Shown here piece after piece: positions 43,226-55,041 of a DNA stretch of 64,000 nt. Under the pieces are notes generated by a model. That model was not told the origin of the DNA and ran no database searches. It saw nothing but the letters and a program-made list of their open reading frames with translations. The stretch's first letter is position 1. Every line of letters starts with the position of its first letter. Both the position numbers and the translations under genes were made by a program. This stretch comes from Myotis daubentonii. Its lineage: Eukaryota > Chordata > Mammalia > Chiroptera > Vespertilionidae. The stretch spans positions 36,025,341 to 36,089,340 of the forward strand of contig NC_081844.1 of assembly GCF_963259705.1 (NCBI RefSeq). Direction: 5' to 3'.

Positions 43226-43873
43226 TTCTAGTCTGTCCTAGAGAGAAAGTGTTGCTTGCTATAACATATTTGCAGGTAAAAATTTGAATGGAGTAGGGTC
43301 ATGTATAATTTAACAGTAACAACCCCATGGGAATAGAATACCCTGAAACTTTAATAGTAGGGAATGCTAAATACTGTAGTATAAACAGCAGCTGGTCCAT
43401 AGATGTGTTTTGAACTTAAATGAATCAAAAAAATGTGAAATCAAGCCACAGAGTACACAAATGCAACTCTTTCAGAAACTAAACTGACTACAAAGGTACA
43501 AAGGTGCTAATGGTTGGAGGCCGCCTATAGAGGCAGAGATGGTGGCTCAGCCTCTGACCTAAGAGTTAGTCTTTCCTAATGTTTCACAACATAGTTCAAT
43601 AAAGTTTATCAGTAACCTGCTATTAATAGGGAAATGTGTATTTGTATTTTCAGGTTATATAATTATCTTAGAATGGAAAAAAAGTAAAGAACATATTGAG
43701 GATAACATAAAAAACCACTATATAGCTGAAAGTAGTCAAAACCTAGAATTCCTGTACTAGACTATCATAAGTAAATTCTGGAGAGCATGTGGCAGTCAGT
43801 CATGTAGCTCTTCTGATTGTGTTTATTGATAAAGCTTTAAGGTCATCTAGCAGTGAGGTATAGTCATCTAGAG
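43226..43873. other. Unassigned DNA
   Basis: No element ends or gene seen. Confidence 0.5.
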
Positions 43874-43924
43874 CAGCGGTCGCCAACCTTTCAGACCTCA
43901 CGGACCACCTGTTGGCGACTGCTG
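43874..43924 (+). mobile_element. 51-bp minimal hAT element
   Basis: The sequence consists of little more than two termini, CAGCGGTCGCCAACCTTTCA and (inverted) CAGCAGTCGCCAACAGGTGG. A perfect 8-bp duplication ATCTAGAG lies at 43866-43873 and 43925-43932. Nothing but end sequence remains. Confidence 0.9.
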
Positions 43925-43932
43925 ATCTAGAG

Positions 43933-43976
43933 ACCCCTTTCCAGAAGCCATAAAGGAACTATGGTGGGATTGTGCG

Positions 43977-44014
<38 letters not shown>

Positions 44015-45408
44015 CAAAAACAAAGCTGGGTTTAGGGAAAGGGAGCCTGGGAAAGGAAAGCCTGGTTCAGTTACATCATAAATGTTTCACCACTGCTTCT
44101 TGAATTAATATGCCGAAGACTTTTACCTGCAAATTTAATACACACAAAAATGAATTGGTGGTGGAAGAAAGGAATAATTTTAGGTCCAGAGTAGGAGAAC
44201 TAATAGTTCCCTGTGTCCTGCTCTGGTTAGGCACTCTGGAGGAGTCTTGTGTTGAATTTGGTGAGTCACTTTTTAAGAGAAGAAAGGATAATGGCAAATA
44301 AAACCATGTCAAACTAGAATCAAGACGGAATATTTTGCATGGAGACTTTTTGCAAAGATTATGCAGATATTAAAAGGCTGCCTTGTGGAAGGGAAAGAAG
44401 AAATTTAGTCTTTATTGATTTAACCAGATGAGTGGGTTGAAGTTACAAGAAACAGTTTTAGAATCATAAAAGGAAGAACGTTAGCAGTAAAACTCCATTA
44501 AAACTTCCCTGTTAGTGGAAATGTAGAGAAAGCGATATAAGTATCCATAGATCTTTAGAAATTTAACAAGTAGTATATGTAATAACTCTTTTGGAATAGA
44601 AATTGCCATGATATGTGACATGCGTACCTTTAATCATGAATCATAATGAGTAAAATAATGCAAACATCATTAGATATTTTTTAAAAAGCATCATCAGATA
44701 TTTAGGAGTATATCTGTTGTTCAGTTTGTTGCATAGTACCTGTCACAATTAAACCTTTGCTCCAGAGAATGAAAATAAATAGTATACCTAATCTTATATT
44801 TTGAAGAAAGCTGAAGCCTAACACAAGTACTTCAACCATATCTCCAGTTCTAATAAGAAAAGGAAGTTTATTAGCTGATTCACCTGGGGCAAGTAGTATC
44901 TTGTCTTAATTACCTACCTCAGGGGATTGTGAGATTAAATGAGTCTGTATGTCTAAAGCATTTACCCAAGGAAGTATTCATTAAATAGTTTATTTACCAT
45001 TTTAAACTTCCTAGAGGCATTATTTGAGAGATTAATATTTTAATCTGAGTTTTAAAATCCAAATATCAATGGTTCTGTTTTCTTCACATGTCACCAACCA
45101 TTCTTTATCTTAAACTCTCCATGTCCTCTCAAATCACAGCTAATTGTGTAAGGCCTCATTTATCTGGCATTGTTTAAGGGAAATAAAAAAATGTTTGACA
45201 TAAGTGAAAAGAACTTCTGGTTAACTTCCTGAAATGTAAACTTTTCTTTTAACCATTTAAAGTTTTGGTTTTTTTTTTTTGTTTTTTTTGTTTTTTTTTT
45301 TTTTTCATTTAAAGTTTTAAAAACAAATGTATCACATACTTTCCTGCCTTTTTGAAACAAAATTCCTGAACATTATTCTTTTTGATGTGTCACTGTTACA
45401 TGTATGTA
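43933..45408. other. Unassigned DNA with (GT)n and MIR trace
   Basis: A (GT)n lies at 43979-44011. 44890-44990 ('attacctacctcaggggattgtgag') is probably MIR on the plus strand. A T-rich tract lies at 45269-45305. No gene seen. Confidence 0.45.
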
Positions 45409-45531
45409 CTGGGTGGGGCAAAAGTAGGTTTACAGTTGTTCCTATAGAAAATAAGTAATTAACAATAATAAAATAAATTAATTCTGTGTTTCACATACTC
45501 ACAAGTGTAAGCCTACTGTTGCCCCACCCTG
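45409..45531 (+). mobile_element. Mariner-type MITE
   Basis: Ends are CTGGGTGGGGCAAAAGTAGG and (inverted) CAGGGTGGGGCAACAGTAGG. TA lies on the left and a mutated TA (CA) on the right. It is 123 bp with an AT-rich core, the same family as 50039-50166. Confidence 0.85.
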
Positions 45532-46579
45532 CATTTATAATTAAATAGTTGTTTTCATTTATTTTTTTCTTTTAAGGCAGTTATCATTTTTTTCTTGTGG
45601 TAAAGCCTTTTCCCCAACCCCTTTCTAAATTTTCATGTCTAATCTACTGTGGATTTGGAAACCAGCTATTACAGCTTTCTAATAGTTGTGTGCTTAGAAT
45701 GACAAAATGTGTGGAATTTCCTTGGAAGTATCTAGGGGAGTAGGGAGGGGATTGGTTCATTATTCAGGCTGGATAATGGGTTCATACATGTTTATTACTC
45801 CGTTCTTTCTGCCCTTGTACATGTTTGCAAACTTTCATAAGAAAAGGTTTCTAAAAACCACATTAAACTTGTATGTTAGATATTTGCAGGTGTATGTACA
45901 TTTATTTCTTATCTTTGTAAGGATTCACAGGAAGCTTAATAGTATTTATCTTTGGACAGAAGGACTCAGGGGTAAGGGGTAGGGATGTTCATTTTGTATT
46001 TGTTATGGTGGAGTTTTATGAATTTTTTATAACCTCCATGTATTATGTTTATTATATATTTGTGTGTGTTTTTCTAGTCCAGAAGAAGGTTCACTTCCTC
46101 ATCTGTAAATTGGAAGTAGTAATAGTATCTAACACATGGGATCGTGAGGCTTGTGTACCTCTGTATTTTAACATTTTCTTGTTTTATTTTAAATACATAT
46201 TTCAGATGGATAATACTGGGTTCTGTGTGAAGTGCTAAAAGAGAAATGAAAGGGCTCTGTAACAGCTGTTTCAAACTTGTGAGAATTCTTTTTGGCATCC
46301 AAATCTGGGCTTTAAGGGTCTTAAGGGTCTCACTAATTGGTGTTTGCATTGATGGTTTGCTTGCTGCCCATACTATAGCTAAGCTAACTCTTCACTCTTA
46401 TGTTTTGTTTTCTTCCCAGAGCCTTACACTCCTTGTTTCTTAAGTCGTTATTCCTTGAGTTAAATATTCTGCCCTTTGTTTACCATTATTGAGTGAAACA
46501 GAAACATGCTCAACTGCACAATGTAAATTCAATTGTAAATCACCACTGACATACTGGATTCACAATTAAGCATTTCCTG
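45532..46579. other. Unassigned DNA with MIR trace
   Basis: 46085-46160 ('cacttcctcatctgtaaattgg', 'taatagtatctaacac') is MIR on the plus strand. The remainder is unrecognised. Confidence 0.45.
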
Positions 46580-46720
46580 AAGGTGGATGCCTCTTTGGGA
46601 GGCAATTTGATGATATCCGTCTATCGTAATTTACATGTATATACTCTTTGTCATAACAATTCCTTTGCTGGGAATTTATCCTAAAGTTATACTCACATGT
46701 GTGCAAAGTTGTATGAAGAA
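46580..46720 (+). mobile_element. Old L1 3' fragment
   Basis: 'ctctttgggaggcaatttgatg' and 'ctgggaatttatcctaaagttatac' follow old L1 sequence downstream of ORF2. Confidence 0.6.
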
Positions 46721-47106
46721 ATTGTGGCTGGTGTCTGGGTGGAAGAGAAAAATAGAGTTCAGAGTGGGAGGCAGGCATCTTTTATTGTGTGTGTTTCGAA
46801 GTTCATCTTTTCTTTTACCTTATACATTTAACTACGTTTTATGTTAAAGAGAAAAACTAGGGTAAAAAGAGCCTTCTTACCACCTGTGGGTAACATAGCA
46901 TCTACAGGTTTTACTCCCAGTGCATTTTCTGCGTTATATTTTTCTTCAGGGGTCAACAATGCTGATAGTAGGCTTCATCATTGTTCCAGCTGACTTTGTG
47001 TAGGATTTTGATAACCCTAAACTGATCATTCGATAATTGAATCCATTTCTGATAAGAACTTTTATAATTTCATTACATAAATGTACGCTCTTATCTATTT
47101 CAGAGA
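46721..47106. other. Unassigned DNA
   Basis: No element ends or gene seen. Confidence 0.45.
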
Positions 47107-47120
47107 TGCATTTATCCTTT

Positions 47121-47346
47121 CTTTTAAAAAACTCACATTTTAATTGATTTTTAGAGAGCGAGGAAAGGAGAGGTGGGAGAGGGGGAAGAGAAACATCAGT
47201 GTGAGAGTGAAACATCGGCTGCCTCCTGCATGCCCCTTACCAGGGATCAAACCCACAATCTGGGCATGTGCCCTCACCTGGAATTCAACCAGCAACCTTT
47301 TTGTGCCCAGGACGATGCCCAACCAACTGAGCCATACCAGCCAGGG
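47121..47346 (-). mobile_element. VES SINE with duplication
   Basis: The minus-strand head CCTGGCTGGTATGGCTCAG and a B-box-like GGTTGAATTCC are present. The duplication TGCATTTATCCTTT lies at 47107-47120 and 47347-47360 and is perfect. The body is diverged, so it is an older subfamily. Confidence 0.92.
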
Positions 47347-47480
47347 TGCATTTATCCTTTTTAACCTGTATTTCTTATACATACCCATCCTTCACCTCAA
47401 CTTCATTTCCTTTTACTCTCCATGCTCATATACTTAGATATATGTGTATTTATGTGTGGGTATGTACATATTTAGATATA

Positions 47481-47605
47481 CAGGGTGTCCCAAAAATGTG
47501 TACACACTTTAACAGTTGATAGCTCAATTTTGAAAATGAAATGTATTTTAATGAACACTGCCTTTACAATTATTGAAAGTGTGCACATATTTTGGCAGGA
47601 CACTC
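47481..47605 (+). mobile_element. Mariner-type MITE, second family
   Basis: Ends are CAGGGTGTCCCAAAAATGTG and (inverted) GAGTGTCCTGCCAAAATATG, with TA on both sides. A related end is embedded in the Helitron at 9852. Confidence 0.85.
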
Positions 47606-47720
47606 TATATGTTGACAGATTACTTTCCAAAAGGATGTCATAATTAACATTTAGATTAGTGAAATACAGCAGTACCCTCTTGAGATATTATCAATCTTTT
47701 AAATTTTTGCTAAAGTGATA

Positions 47721-48440
47721 CAGTCAAATCTCAGTTCTCGAATATCTCCCATCTTGAAAGATTCGGTTCTCTACCAAGTTGTTCAGGGAAAAAAAAAGTC
47801 TCCATTAATTCTGCAGACAAACCTTTCTTGTTAATACATCAGCATGACAAAAGTCATCTTTAAGGCCACAGAGAGAATGGGCCAATATGACTTTACAGCT
47901 AAACTTTGTCTTGCTGACATCTTAGGAAATTGTGCTGTGAACATTTTTGTGGGTTTTTTGTTTGTTTGTCTTTGCTTTTGTCACTAGCTAAATGGATGAT
48001 TAGCACAATTTTAAAACATAATGTGGCCATCAAGAGTGCTAATGTTGCTAAGGGTGTAAAAGAAACAATCATCACAGGCAATTGAAGAGGTAGAAAACTG
48101 TTGTTGAATTGGATAAGCAAAAAGCAGTTAACCAGTGACAGCATTTTGGAGGCAGTGATATGAAACAGTGCAGATGCTGCACACTGACTTCCTAAAAGAT
48201 ACCCCTGGAATGAGTGCTGAACATGATTCCTTTAAGGCTAGTAGGGGGTAGTTTGATAAATTTAAGTGTTTGTTTATAGATTAAACAGTACCTTAGACAT
48301 GTATTATATATAAGAAAGGTTAAAATGGAATCATTTGGGGTCTCAATTTACACTATTTCTAATGGGAAAAAAATTATTTGGTGTTTGAACAAATTGCTTC
48401 TCGAATAGCCTTCCTGCACAAAATAAGTTTGAGAACACTG
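47721..48440 (+). mobile_element. Tigger-like DNA transposon fossil
   Basis: It is TA-flanked, with ends CAGTCAAATCTCAGTTCTCG and (inverted, part deleted) CAGTGTTCTCAAACTTATTT. A middle segment ('gtgctaatgttgctaagggtg...gttgttgaattggataagc') looks like degraded Tigger transposase, N-terminal part. At 720 bp it is a deletion derivative. Confidence 0.65.
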
Positions 48441-48752
48441 TATTTCATTGTTAGACTAATTGCTGATTCACTGATTTCAAGTAAGTCTGAGTGTTGTTGT
48501 TTTTATAAACTTGACAACTTGGATCTATCTGCTTTTTTCTCTACATGTCAGATTTTTTTTTTTTCTGATTTAATCACTTCATTGGTTTATAGTTTTTTCT
48601 ATAATAGGAAATTTTAAATTCCTTATATCTATCTTTTAAAGTTCATGCTTCTTAAGAATGTTTGGAAGGCATATCATCTACTAAATTTTGTTATAGAATG
48701 TATCGCTGTTATTTTTTACATTTGTTTTAATTCCACCTGGAGGTTATATATA
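48441..48752. other. Unassigned AT-rich DNA
   Basis: Nothing recognisable. Confidence 0.5.
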
Positions 48753-49542
48753 CTCGAGGCCTGGTGCACAAAATTCATGCATGGAGGGGGAAGTTGTCCC
48801 TCAGCCTAGCCTGCACCCTCTCCAATCTTGGTCCCCCCAACTGCCTTCCCCTGCCGCCTGGTCGCCCCCAACTGCCCTCTCCTGCTGGCCTGATTGCCCA
48901 CAACTGCCCTCCCCTGCCAGCCATCTTGTGTCCACAAGGGGGTGGCCATCCTTGACCACATGGAGGCGGCCATCTTGTGTGTTGGAGTGATGGTCAATTT
49001 GCATATTACCTCTCACAATCCAGGACTACGGGCTCCCAACCACTTCTGCCTGCCAGCCTGATCACCCCCTAACGACTCCCCTGCCAGCCTGATCCGATGC
49101 CTAACTGCTCCCCTACTGGCCTGATTGCCCCTAACTACCCTCCCCTGCTGGCCTGGTCACCCCTAACTGCCCTCCCCTGATGGCCTGGTCGCCCCTAACT
49201 GCCCTCCCCTGATGGCCTGGTCGCCCCTAACTGCTCTCTCCTGCTGGCCTGGTCCCCCCAACTGCCCTCCCCTGCTGGCCTGGTCGTTCCCAACTGCCCT
49301 CCCCTGCCGGCCTGGTTGCCCCCAACTGCCCTTCCCTGCAGGCTTGGTCCCCCCAACTGCCTTCCCCTGCCGCCTGGTCGCCCCCAACTGCCCTCTCCTG
49401 CTGGCCTGATTGCCCACAACTGCCCTCCCCTGCCAGCCATCTTGTGTCCACAAGGGGGTGGCCATCCTTGACCACATGGAGGCGGCCATCTTGTGTGTTG
49501 GAGTGATGGTCAATTTGCATATTACCTCTTTATTAGAGAGGA
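48753..49542 (-). mobile_element. Helitron with an exact 187-bp internal duplication
   Basis: The left end is CTCGAGGCCTGG (CTAG with one change) and the right end on the minus strand is TCCTCTCTAATAAAGAGG, before T. 48827-49013 is repeated without a mismatch at 49343-49529. The second copy is in its normal place beside the 5' end. The rest has ~30-bp 'cctgctggcctggtcgcccctaactgcc' units. Confidence 0.92.
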
Positions 49543-49564
49543 TATATATACACACACATATACA

Positions 49565-49847
49565 TCTTGCCTAATAATAGACAAACATCTAAATTGACCA
49601 TCCCTCTGCTATCCTCACCAGCCAATCAGGAGAGTATGTAAATTAACCCAACAAAGATGGTGGTTAATTTGCATATGTAGGGGCAAAGCGAAGGAGCGAA
49701 GACTGAAGGCTCCATCTAGAGCCGCGAAGGCTGAAGGCTCCGGCCGGAGAGAAGGCCTGGGTCCCGGGTGCCGGAGGAAAACTGGTGCCGGGAGCCAGGG
49801 GAAGGGAAGGCCTATTGCACAAATCTCTTTGTGCAACGGGCCTCTAA
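49565..49847 (+). mobile_element. Short Helitron
   Basis: It starts TCTTGCCTAATAATAGAC and ends with hairpin-like ttgcacaaatctctttgtgcaa then CTAA before T. It is a compact relative of the minus-strand Helitron at 26088-26928, without its repeats. A (CA)n follows at 49852-49885. Confidence 0.85.
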
Positions 49848-49848
49848 T

Positions 49849-49888
<40 letters not shown>

Positions 49889-50038
49889 TTACATACATAG
49901 ACACTGTATAATAAAAATCTAATTTTTTTTGCAAGGTAAAACTAGTTTTGTGATGATTATTTAAGAAATATTATCCTTTTCTGCTGAATTAAAATTTAAC
50001 CTTTGACTTGTACATTTTCTCATATGTGGTAGAATATA

Positions 50039-50166
50039 CAGAGTAGGGCAAAAATAGGTTTACAGTTGTGAGTACACATAACACAGTTTATTCTTGTATT
50101 ATTATTTGTTAATTATTGTATTATTTCCCATATGAACAACTGTAAACCTACTTTTGACCCACCCTG
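50039..50166 (-). mobile_element. Mariner-type MITE
   Basis: Ends are CAGAGTAGGGCAAAAATAGG and (inverted) CAGGGTGGGTCAAAAGTAGG, with TA on both sides. It is the same family as 45409-45531. Confidence 0.9.
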
Positions 50167-50168
50167 TA

Positions 50169-50861
50169 TATTTATTTATTTTGTTCCACTCATCTGTGTG
50201 TCTGTTCCTATGCATGTGTCATATTGATTTTAATAATATTTCAGTATCTGGTCAATGAAGTCCACTTTTGGTTTTCTCCTTTTCATTTTTCTTGGTGGTT
50301 CTTGGACTTGCTCCTTTATAGCTTTAAGATCTTATATTGACATTTTAAAATCTGTTGGGGTTATTTCTCGATATAGTAATTCATACATATGGGGAAAAGT
50401 TAATACCATGAATGAAATATTTTTCTAGGTATTTCCTGATAAACTAGGGGAAATTTTTATTAATTTTAAGTGTATTATATCACACCTCAATTTATTGTTT
50501 TAATTTTAGTTTTCTTTTACTAGAATTGTTTGAGTTATCTATGTATCCCATCAAATCATTAGCAAAAGATGATTTTTTCTCTTTCATTCCAGTACTTGTG
50601 TGTACTATAGTCTTCAAGTCATTGTTGAATTATAAAGGACTTAGTGGGCTTCCTGCTCTAATTCCTAATTTTATTCTTTTGATTTATTAAATGAGTAATA
50701 ACATTTATATGACTAAAATAATTTTGAAAGTTTCCTGTGAGCAGTCTTCTTCCTATCCCGCCCCTATCTGTCCATTTTGCACCCTGTTTTCAGCCTAACC
50801 ACTCTTGTTGGATCCCTTCCATAGATCATAAAATTTCCATATAGAAGTAATCTACATGTAC

Positions 50862-50952
<91 letters not shown>

Positions 50953-51860
50953 TACACACACACACACATATGTGTGTGTGTGTGTATAACCTTAATTTTA
51001 TTTGAAATAGTTTTAGTGTTTTTGCTCTCCAGTTGCTATTGTTCTTTTCCCCAAAAGATGTTTAATTTTTTTTCATAAGAGTCTTTATTGAAACTAGTGG
51101 CTTAATTTTACCAGATGCCTTTTTAGCATCTGATATTAATCATAAGATTTTTTTCCTACTTAATATGTTGGTATATTGGCTTAGGTTGAACCATTCTTCC
51201 ATTTCAGCAATAAATTATAACAGTATAACTTTTTGGATATGTGGCTGGACTTTATTGTCTAATTTGATTTTTTTACTTAGAATTTCTACATTTAACTTTT
51301 AAGTGAAATTGTTTTATGGTATGTTTTGTGTACTACCTTTATTAGATTTGGTATTGAGTTATTCTGACTTCATAGAATGAATTGGAACATTTTTCTATGA
51401 TTCAATACTATTTGAATTATGTTCTTGAAAGATTAAGAATCTACTGAGAACCCAGCTGGCCTTGATGTCTTTTTCTGTAGTAGATTTTTTTAAAAAAAAT
51501 ATATTTTATTGATTTTTCACAGAGAGGAAGGGAGAGAGATAGAGAGTCAGAAACATCGATGAGAGAGAAACATCGATCAGCCGCCTCCTGCACATCTCCC
51601 AGTGGGGATGTGCCCGCAACCCAGGTACATGCCCTTGACCGGAATCGAACCCGGGACCCCTCAGTCTGCAGGCCGACGCTCTATCCACTGAGCCAAACCG
51701 GTTTCGGCTGTAGTAGATTTTTAATTATCTTTAACTTATGGTATTTGGTTCTACTCTGTTTTATAAATGTCTCATAATCTCCTTTAACTGTTCTTTTTCT
51801 CTGGAATTTTTCTCTAATGATTCTCACCTCCCTTCACCTTGGTTTGGTGCAAGTCTTATT
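50169..51860 (-). mobile_element. Old L1 ORF2 fragment
   Basis: Minus-strand L1 text includes 'ttccactcatctgtgtgtctg', 'tatgttggtatattggcttagg', 'attctgacttcatagaatgaattgg' and 'ctgagaacccagctggcc'. It is broken by microsatellites (TC and TA runs, 50864-50985) and by the VES at 51490. It is not coding. Confidence 0.7.
51490..51707 (-). mobile_element. VES SINE with duplication, inside L1
   Basis: The minus-strand head GCCGAAACCGGTTTGGCTCAG and B box GGTTCGATTCC are intact. The duplication CTGTAGTAGATTTTT lies at 51475-51489 and 51708-51722. It is a young copy. Confidence 0.96.
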
Positions 51861-51988
51861 CTAATCTTCACATAACAGCTGAGATCTCATTCCGAGAAGT
51901 TTTCCCAGTTCTCTATAACGTAAATTAATTTCCAAATTGTTACTCTCATAAACTTTGTATTTTTAGTGTATTCATATTGTGCCTGTTA

Positions 51989-52834
51989 CTAGTTGCCTGG
52001 TGCACGGATTTGTGCCCATTGAAGGAAAATCAAGGGCACATGGTCTGGGAGCCGCGCTGCATGCCTGGGGAGTTTCCATGTTCCTGTGAGCCACTGAGAA
52101 GTTGCGTGGGGAGTCTGTTCCCCTCCCCGCAGCTTCCTGAAAAAGTATTTCCAAATGTCCCTTCTATGGCCAAGGTTGCACCTTGCTGGCTAGGAGGTCC
52201 CTGGTGGATGCCTTGGGCCTTGCTGGATGCTTTCCACCGCTCAGAGCTGGATAAGAGACACTCTGAGGTGAACAACACAAAGTTGGGAATTTTGGGGGGT
52301 GGGGGTGCTCTGTTGCCCACGCCTCCACCCTTCAGATCCATCTCTCTGACTTTTACCTCAATTGTCAGTTGCCATCTTGTGGCCACTGTTATATTGCTGC
52401 TTTCCTCTGTAACTCAGGGGCAATAGGTAAGGGATGAGATTTGATCTCGATGCCTGAGGCAGAGTTCCAGGAGTCTGGCAGTGGCATCAGGCTTGTCCTG
52501 GTTACTCCGAGTGTCTGCACTTCAACTGTTCTCTGGAGATTGTAACTGCAGACTTATGGGGTACGAGGGATATAGCAGTGTGCTAAGTGGCAGATGGCCG
52601 GGGAGGAGCCCAAGCTGGGGCCAGGCACCACACCCGCTGTGCTTGCCACCACCACTGCAGCTGCACTCGCCAGCTGTGCACCCGGCTTCTGACTGAGCTG
52701 TGCTCCCACTGTGGGAGCACACTGACCACCAAGGGGCAGCTCCTGCATTGAGCATCTGTCCCCTGATGGTCAGTGTGTGTCATAGCAACTGGTCATTGGG
52801 TCGTAATGGTCACTTAGGCTTTTATATATATAGA
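51989..52834 (-). mobile_element. HeliBat-type Helitron
   Basis: The left end is CTAGTTGCCTGGTGCAC. The right end on the minus strand is TCTATATATATAAAAGCC. It is flanked by A and T. It has facing CTCF-like motifs with changes (ccaccaaggggcag near 52726; ctgtcccctgatgg near 52755). The 52030-52440 interior differs from other copies. Confidence 0.88.
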
Positions 52835-52879
52835 TTATAGGTGTGTGTGTGTAACTACTTTTTATTTTATCTTCCCCCG

Positions 52880-53498
52880 TCCTGTCTAATAAAGAGGGAA
52901 TATGCTAATTGACCCTCACGCTGTTCCAAAGGTGGTGGCGCCCACAGCCAATAAGGAGGGAATATGCTAATTGACTGCCACACCCTCGAAGATGATGGCG
53001 CCCACAGCCAATAAGGAGGGAGTATGCTAATTGACTGCCATGCCCTCAAAGATGGTGGCGCCCACAGCCAATAAGGAGGGAATATGCTAATTGACTGTCA
53101 CACCCTCAAAGATGGCAGCATCCAGTCCCCTCAGTCCCGTTGGGGCAGCAGGTGCATGGCAAGGCCGGGCCCGGCTGCTCTGCGAGCCTGCCTCTAGAGT
53201 CTCCCAGCCCCCTCAGCCCCCCAGCCACCCAGGGCCAGCCTGAGGTTCAGGCAAGCCTCAGATGGTGGCTGCCCAGCCGCTCAGGGCCACCCAAGGCTCA
53301 GGTAACCAGGGCCGGCCGAGGCTTGCGCTGCCGGCAGTGGCAGCAGCAGAGGTGTGATGGGGGTGTCGCTTTCCCCTGATCGCCGGGTCACCTCCCGCCC
53401 CTGAGGGCTCCTGGACTGTGAGAGGGGGCAAACCAGGCTGAATGACACCCCTCCCCCCTCCCCGCCCCATGCACGAATTTCGTGCACTGGGCCTCTAG
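52880..53498 (+). mobile_element. Helitron with its 5' end tandemly repeated
   Basis: It starts TCCTGTCTAATAAAGAGG and ends with hairpin tgcacgaatttcgtgca then CTAG. Four copies of a 60-bp unit (52896-53120) each contain 'ataaggagggaatatgctaattga', a copy of the 5' terminus region. It is head-to-head with the previous Helitron, 45 bp apart. Confidence 0.92.
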
Positions 53499-54448
53499 TA
53501 GTTTAATAAGCTCCTACATTGCTGGGATCATATCTTACTGATGACCTTTTGCCAATGCCAGCCTACCTAGCTACTTCATTAGCAAGAGTGAAAACTGTAT
53601 ATTGACCAGTAATCAGTTTTGTGGCTTGGTGTTGCTGTTTTGTCTAGGAAATGCAATCAGCAACATTTTAAGTAGAGTTCTTTGTACTTTGTATCTGCTT
53701 TTTGAGGACAGGTATTTCTTAAGTCAGCAAGAAAATTAAGTACAACATCAACATTTTTAACTTTCATCTAATTTATAATCTTAATTTTGAGTTAATGGAA
53801 ATATTTGTCTCTATAGATTGTGGTTTGAAACTGCTAGTAAGTTCAGGCAGTAATACATGATCTTTAGCTCCTAAACCATGAATAGTAGGTTTCATTTTGT
53901 GTTAACATCTATGTCTGAATTGAAAGGGATCAAAGTGTCTGAATGGAGAATAAAGTAGTAGAATGCTAATCAGAAAATGAAAGTACTAGACTCAGTCCTT
54001 CCATTATTAATGTACACTATATTCTGTAATCTAAATGCATTATAGGTATTCATTGTTTTTAAAATTGGTGGTAATAGCCCCTGCCACTCAATAGTTTGTC
54101 AAATATTTCATCACCACTATTTTGAGGATGTTTTAACTTTGTGTAGCTTGTTGAATTAGCTATCTGTTATCCCTGTTTGATTGATGAAGAAATTGAGACT
54201 TAGAGAAATAAAGTCACTCAACATTTGGCTAGCAGTAAAATAAGTAATATATTTGGAGACCCCAGAATCTACCACACAGTTAAGACCTTTAGCTGCAATC
54301 ATGCTGTGGTATGATTTTGTTTAAAGGACTCTGCATAAATGCACTGATGTTATTATCAAAGAGTTACCTTGAATGTCACTATTATATATATATTAGGATG
54401 GTGTTTGATAACAGATGAAAAGGCGTTTGATGTTCATTACCTTTTCTA
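53499..54448. other. Unassigned DNA with minus-strand MIR
   Basis: 54175-54280 ('tgatgaagaaattgagacttagag') is MIR in reverse. The remainder is unrecognised. Confidence 0.5.
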
Positions 54449-54655
54449 AAAAACATATTTTTATTGATTTCAAAGAGGAAGGGAGAGGGAGAGGCAGAAA
54501 CACCAATGATGAGAGAGAATCATTGATTGGCTGACTCCAGCACACCCCACACTGGGGATCAAGCCCACAACTGGGCATATGTCCTGACTGGGAATCGAAC
54601 TGTGACCTTCCGATTCATAGGTCAACACTTAACCACTGAGCTATGTGTGCCAGGC
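54449..54655 (-). mobile_element. VES SINE
   Basis: The minus-strand head GCCTGGCACACATAGCTCAG and B box GGTTCGATTCC-like region (diverged) are seen. It is an older copy similar to 3327-3533. Confidence 0.85.
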
Positions 54656-55030
54656 TCAATACTTTTTCCAAGTGAATAATTTTGAAGGCTATCACTGGTA
54701 CTTTTCTATTTTTAAAATTTTGCTTTAAACCAATGTCTTTTTTCAAAATAATTTTAAAGACATGATTAACTGATGTTAAATGTTCATATCCTTGAGTTAT
54801 ATAATTAAATTTTTAATTCAATACTTTATTAACAAATAATTCTGGATTTTCTGTCTTTATTTACAGAATGGTAAATAACGCTGATCATCTCTAGAAAGGA
54901 TATTGCTTCACCTCATGTAAAGTATGCTCAATTCCCTCCCAGTGGTGTAAGTATCTAGTCCTTCGCTTAATTTTTGTCTTCTCAATTATTTTTAATAAAG
55001 TTACAAACCTTATGATAATTATTTAAAAAA
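54656..55030. other. Unassigned AT-rich DNA
   Basis: Nothing recognisable. Confidence 0.5.
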
Positions 55031-55041
55031 GATAGCAGACA

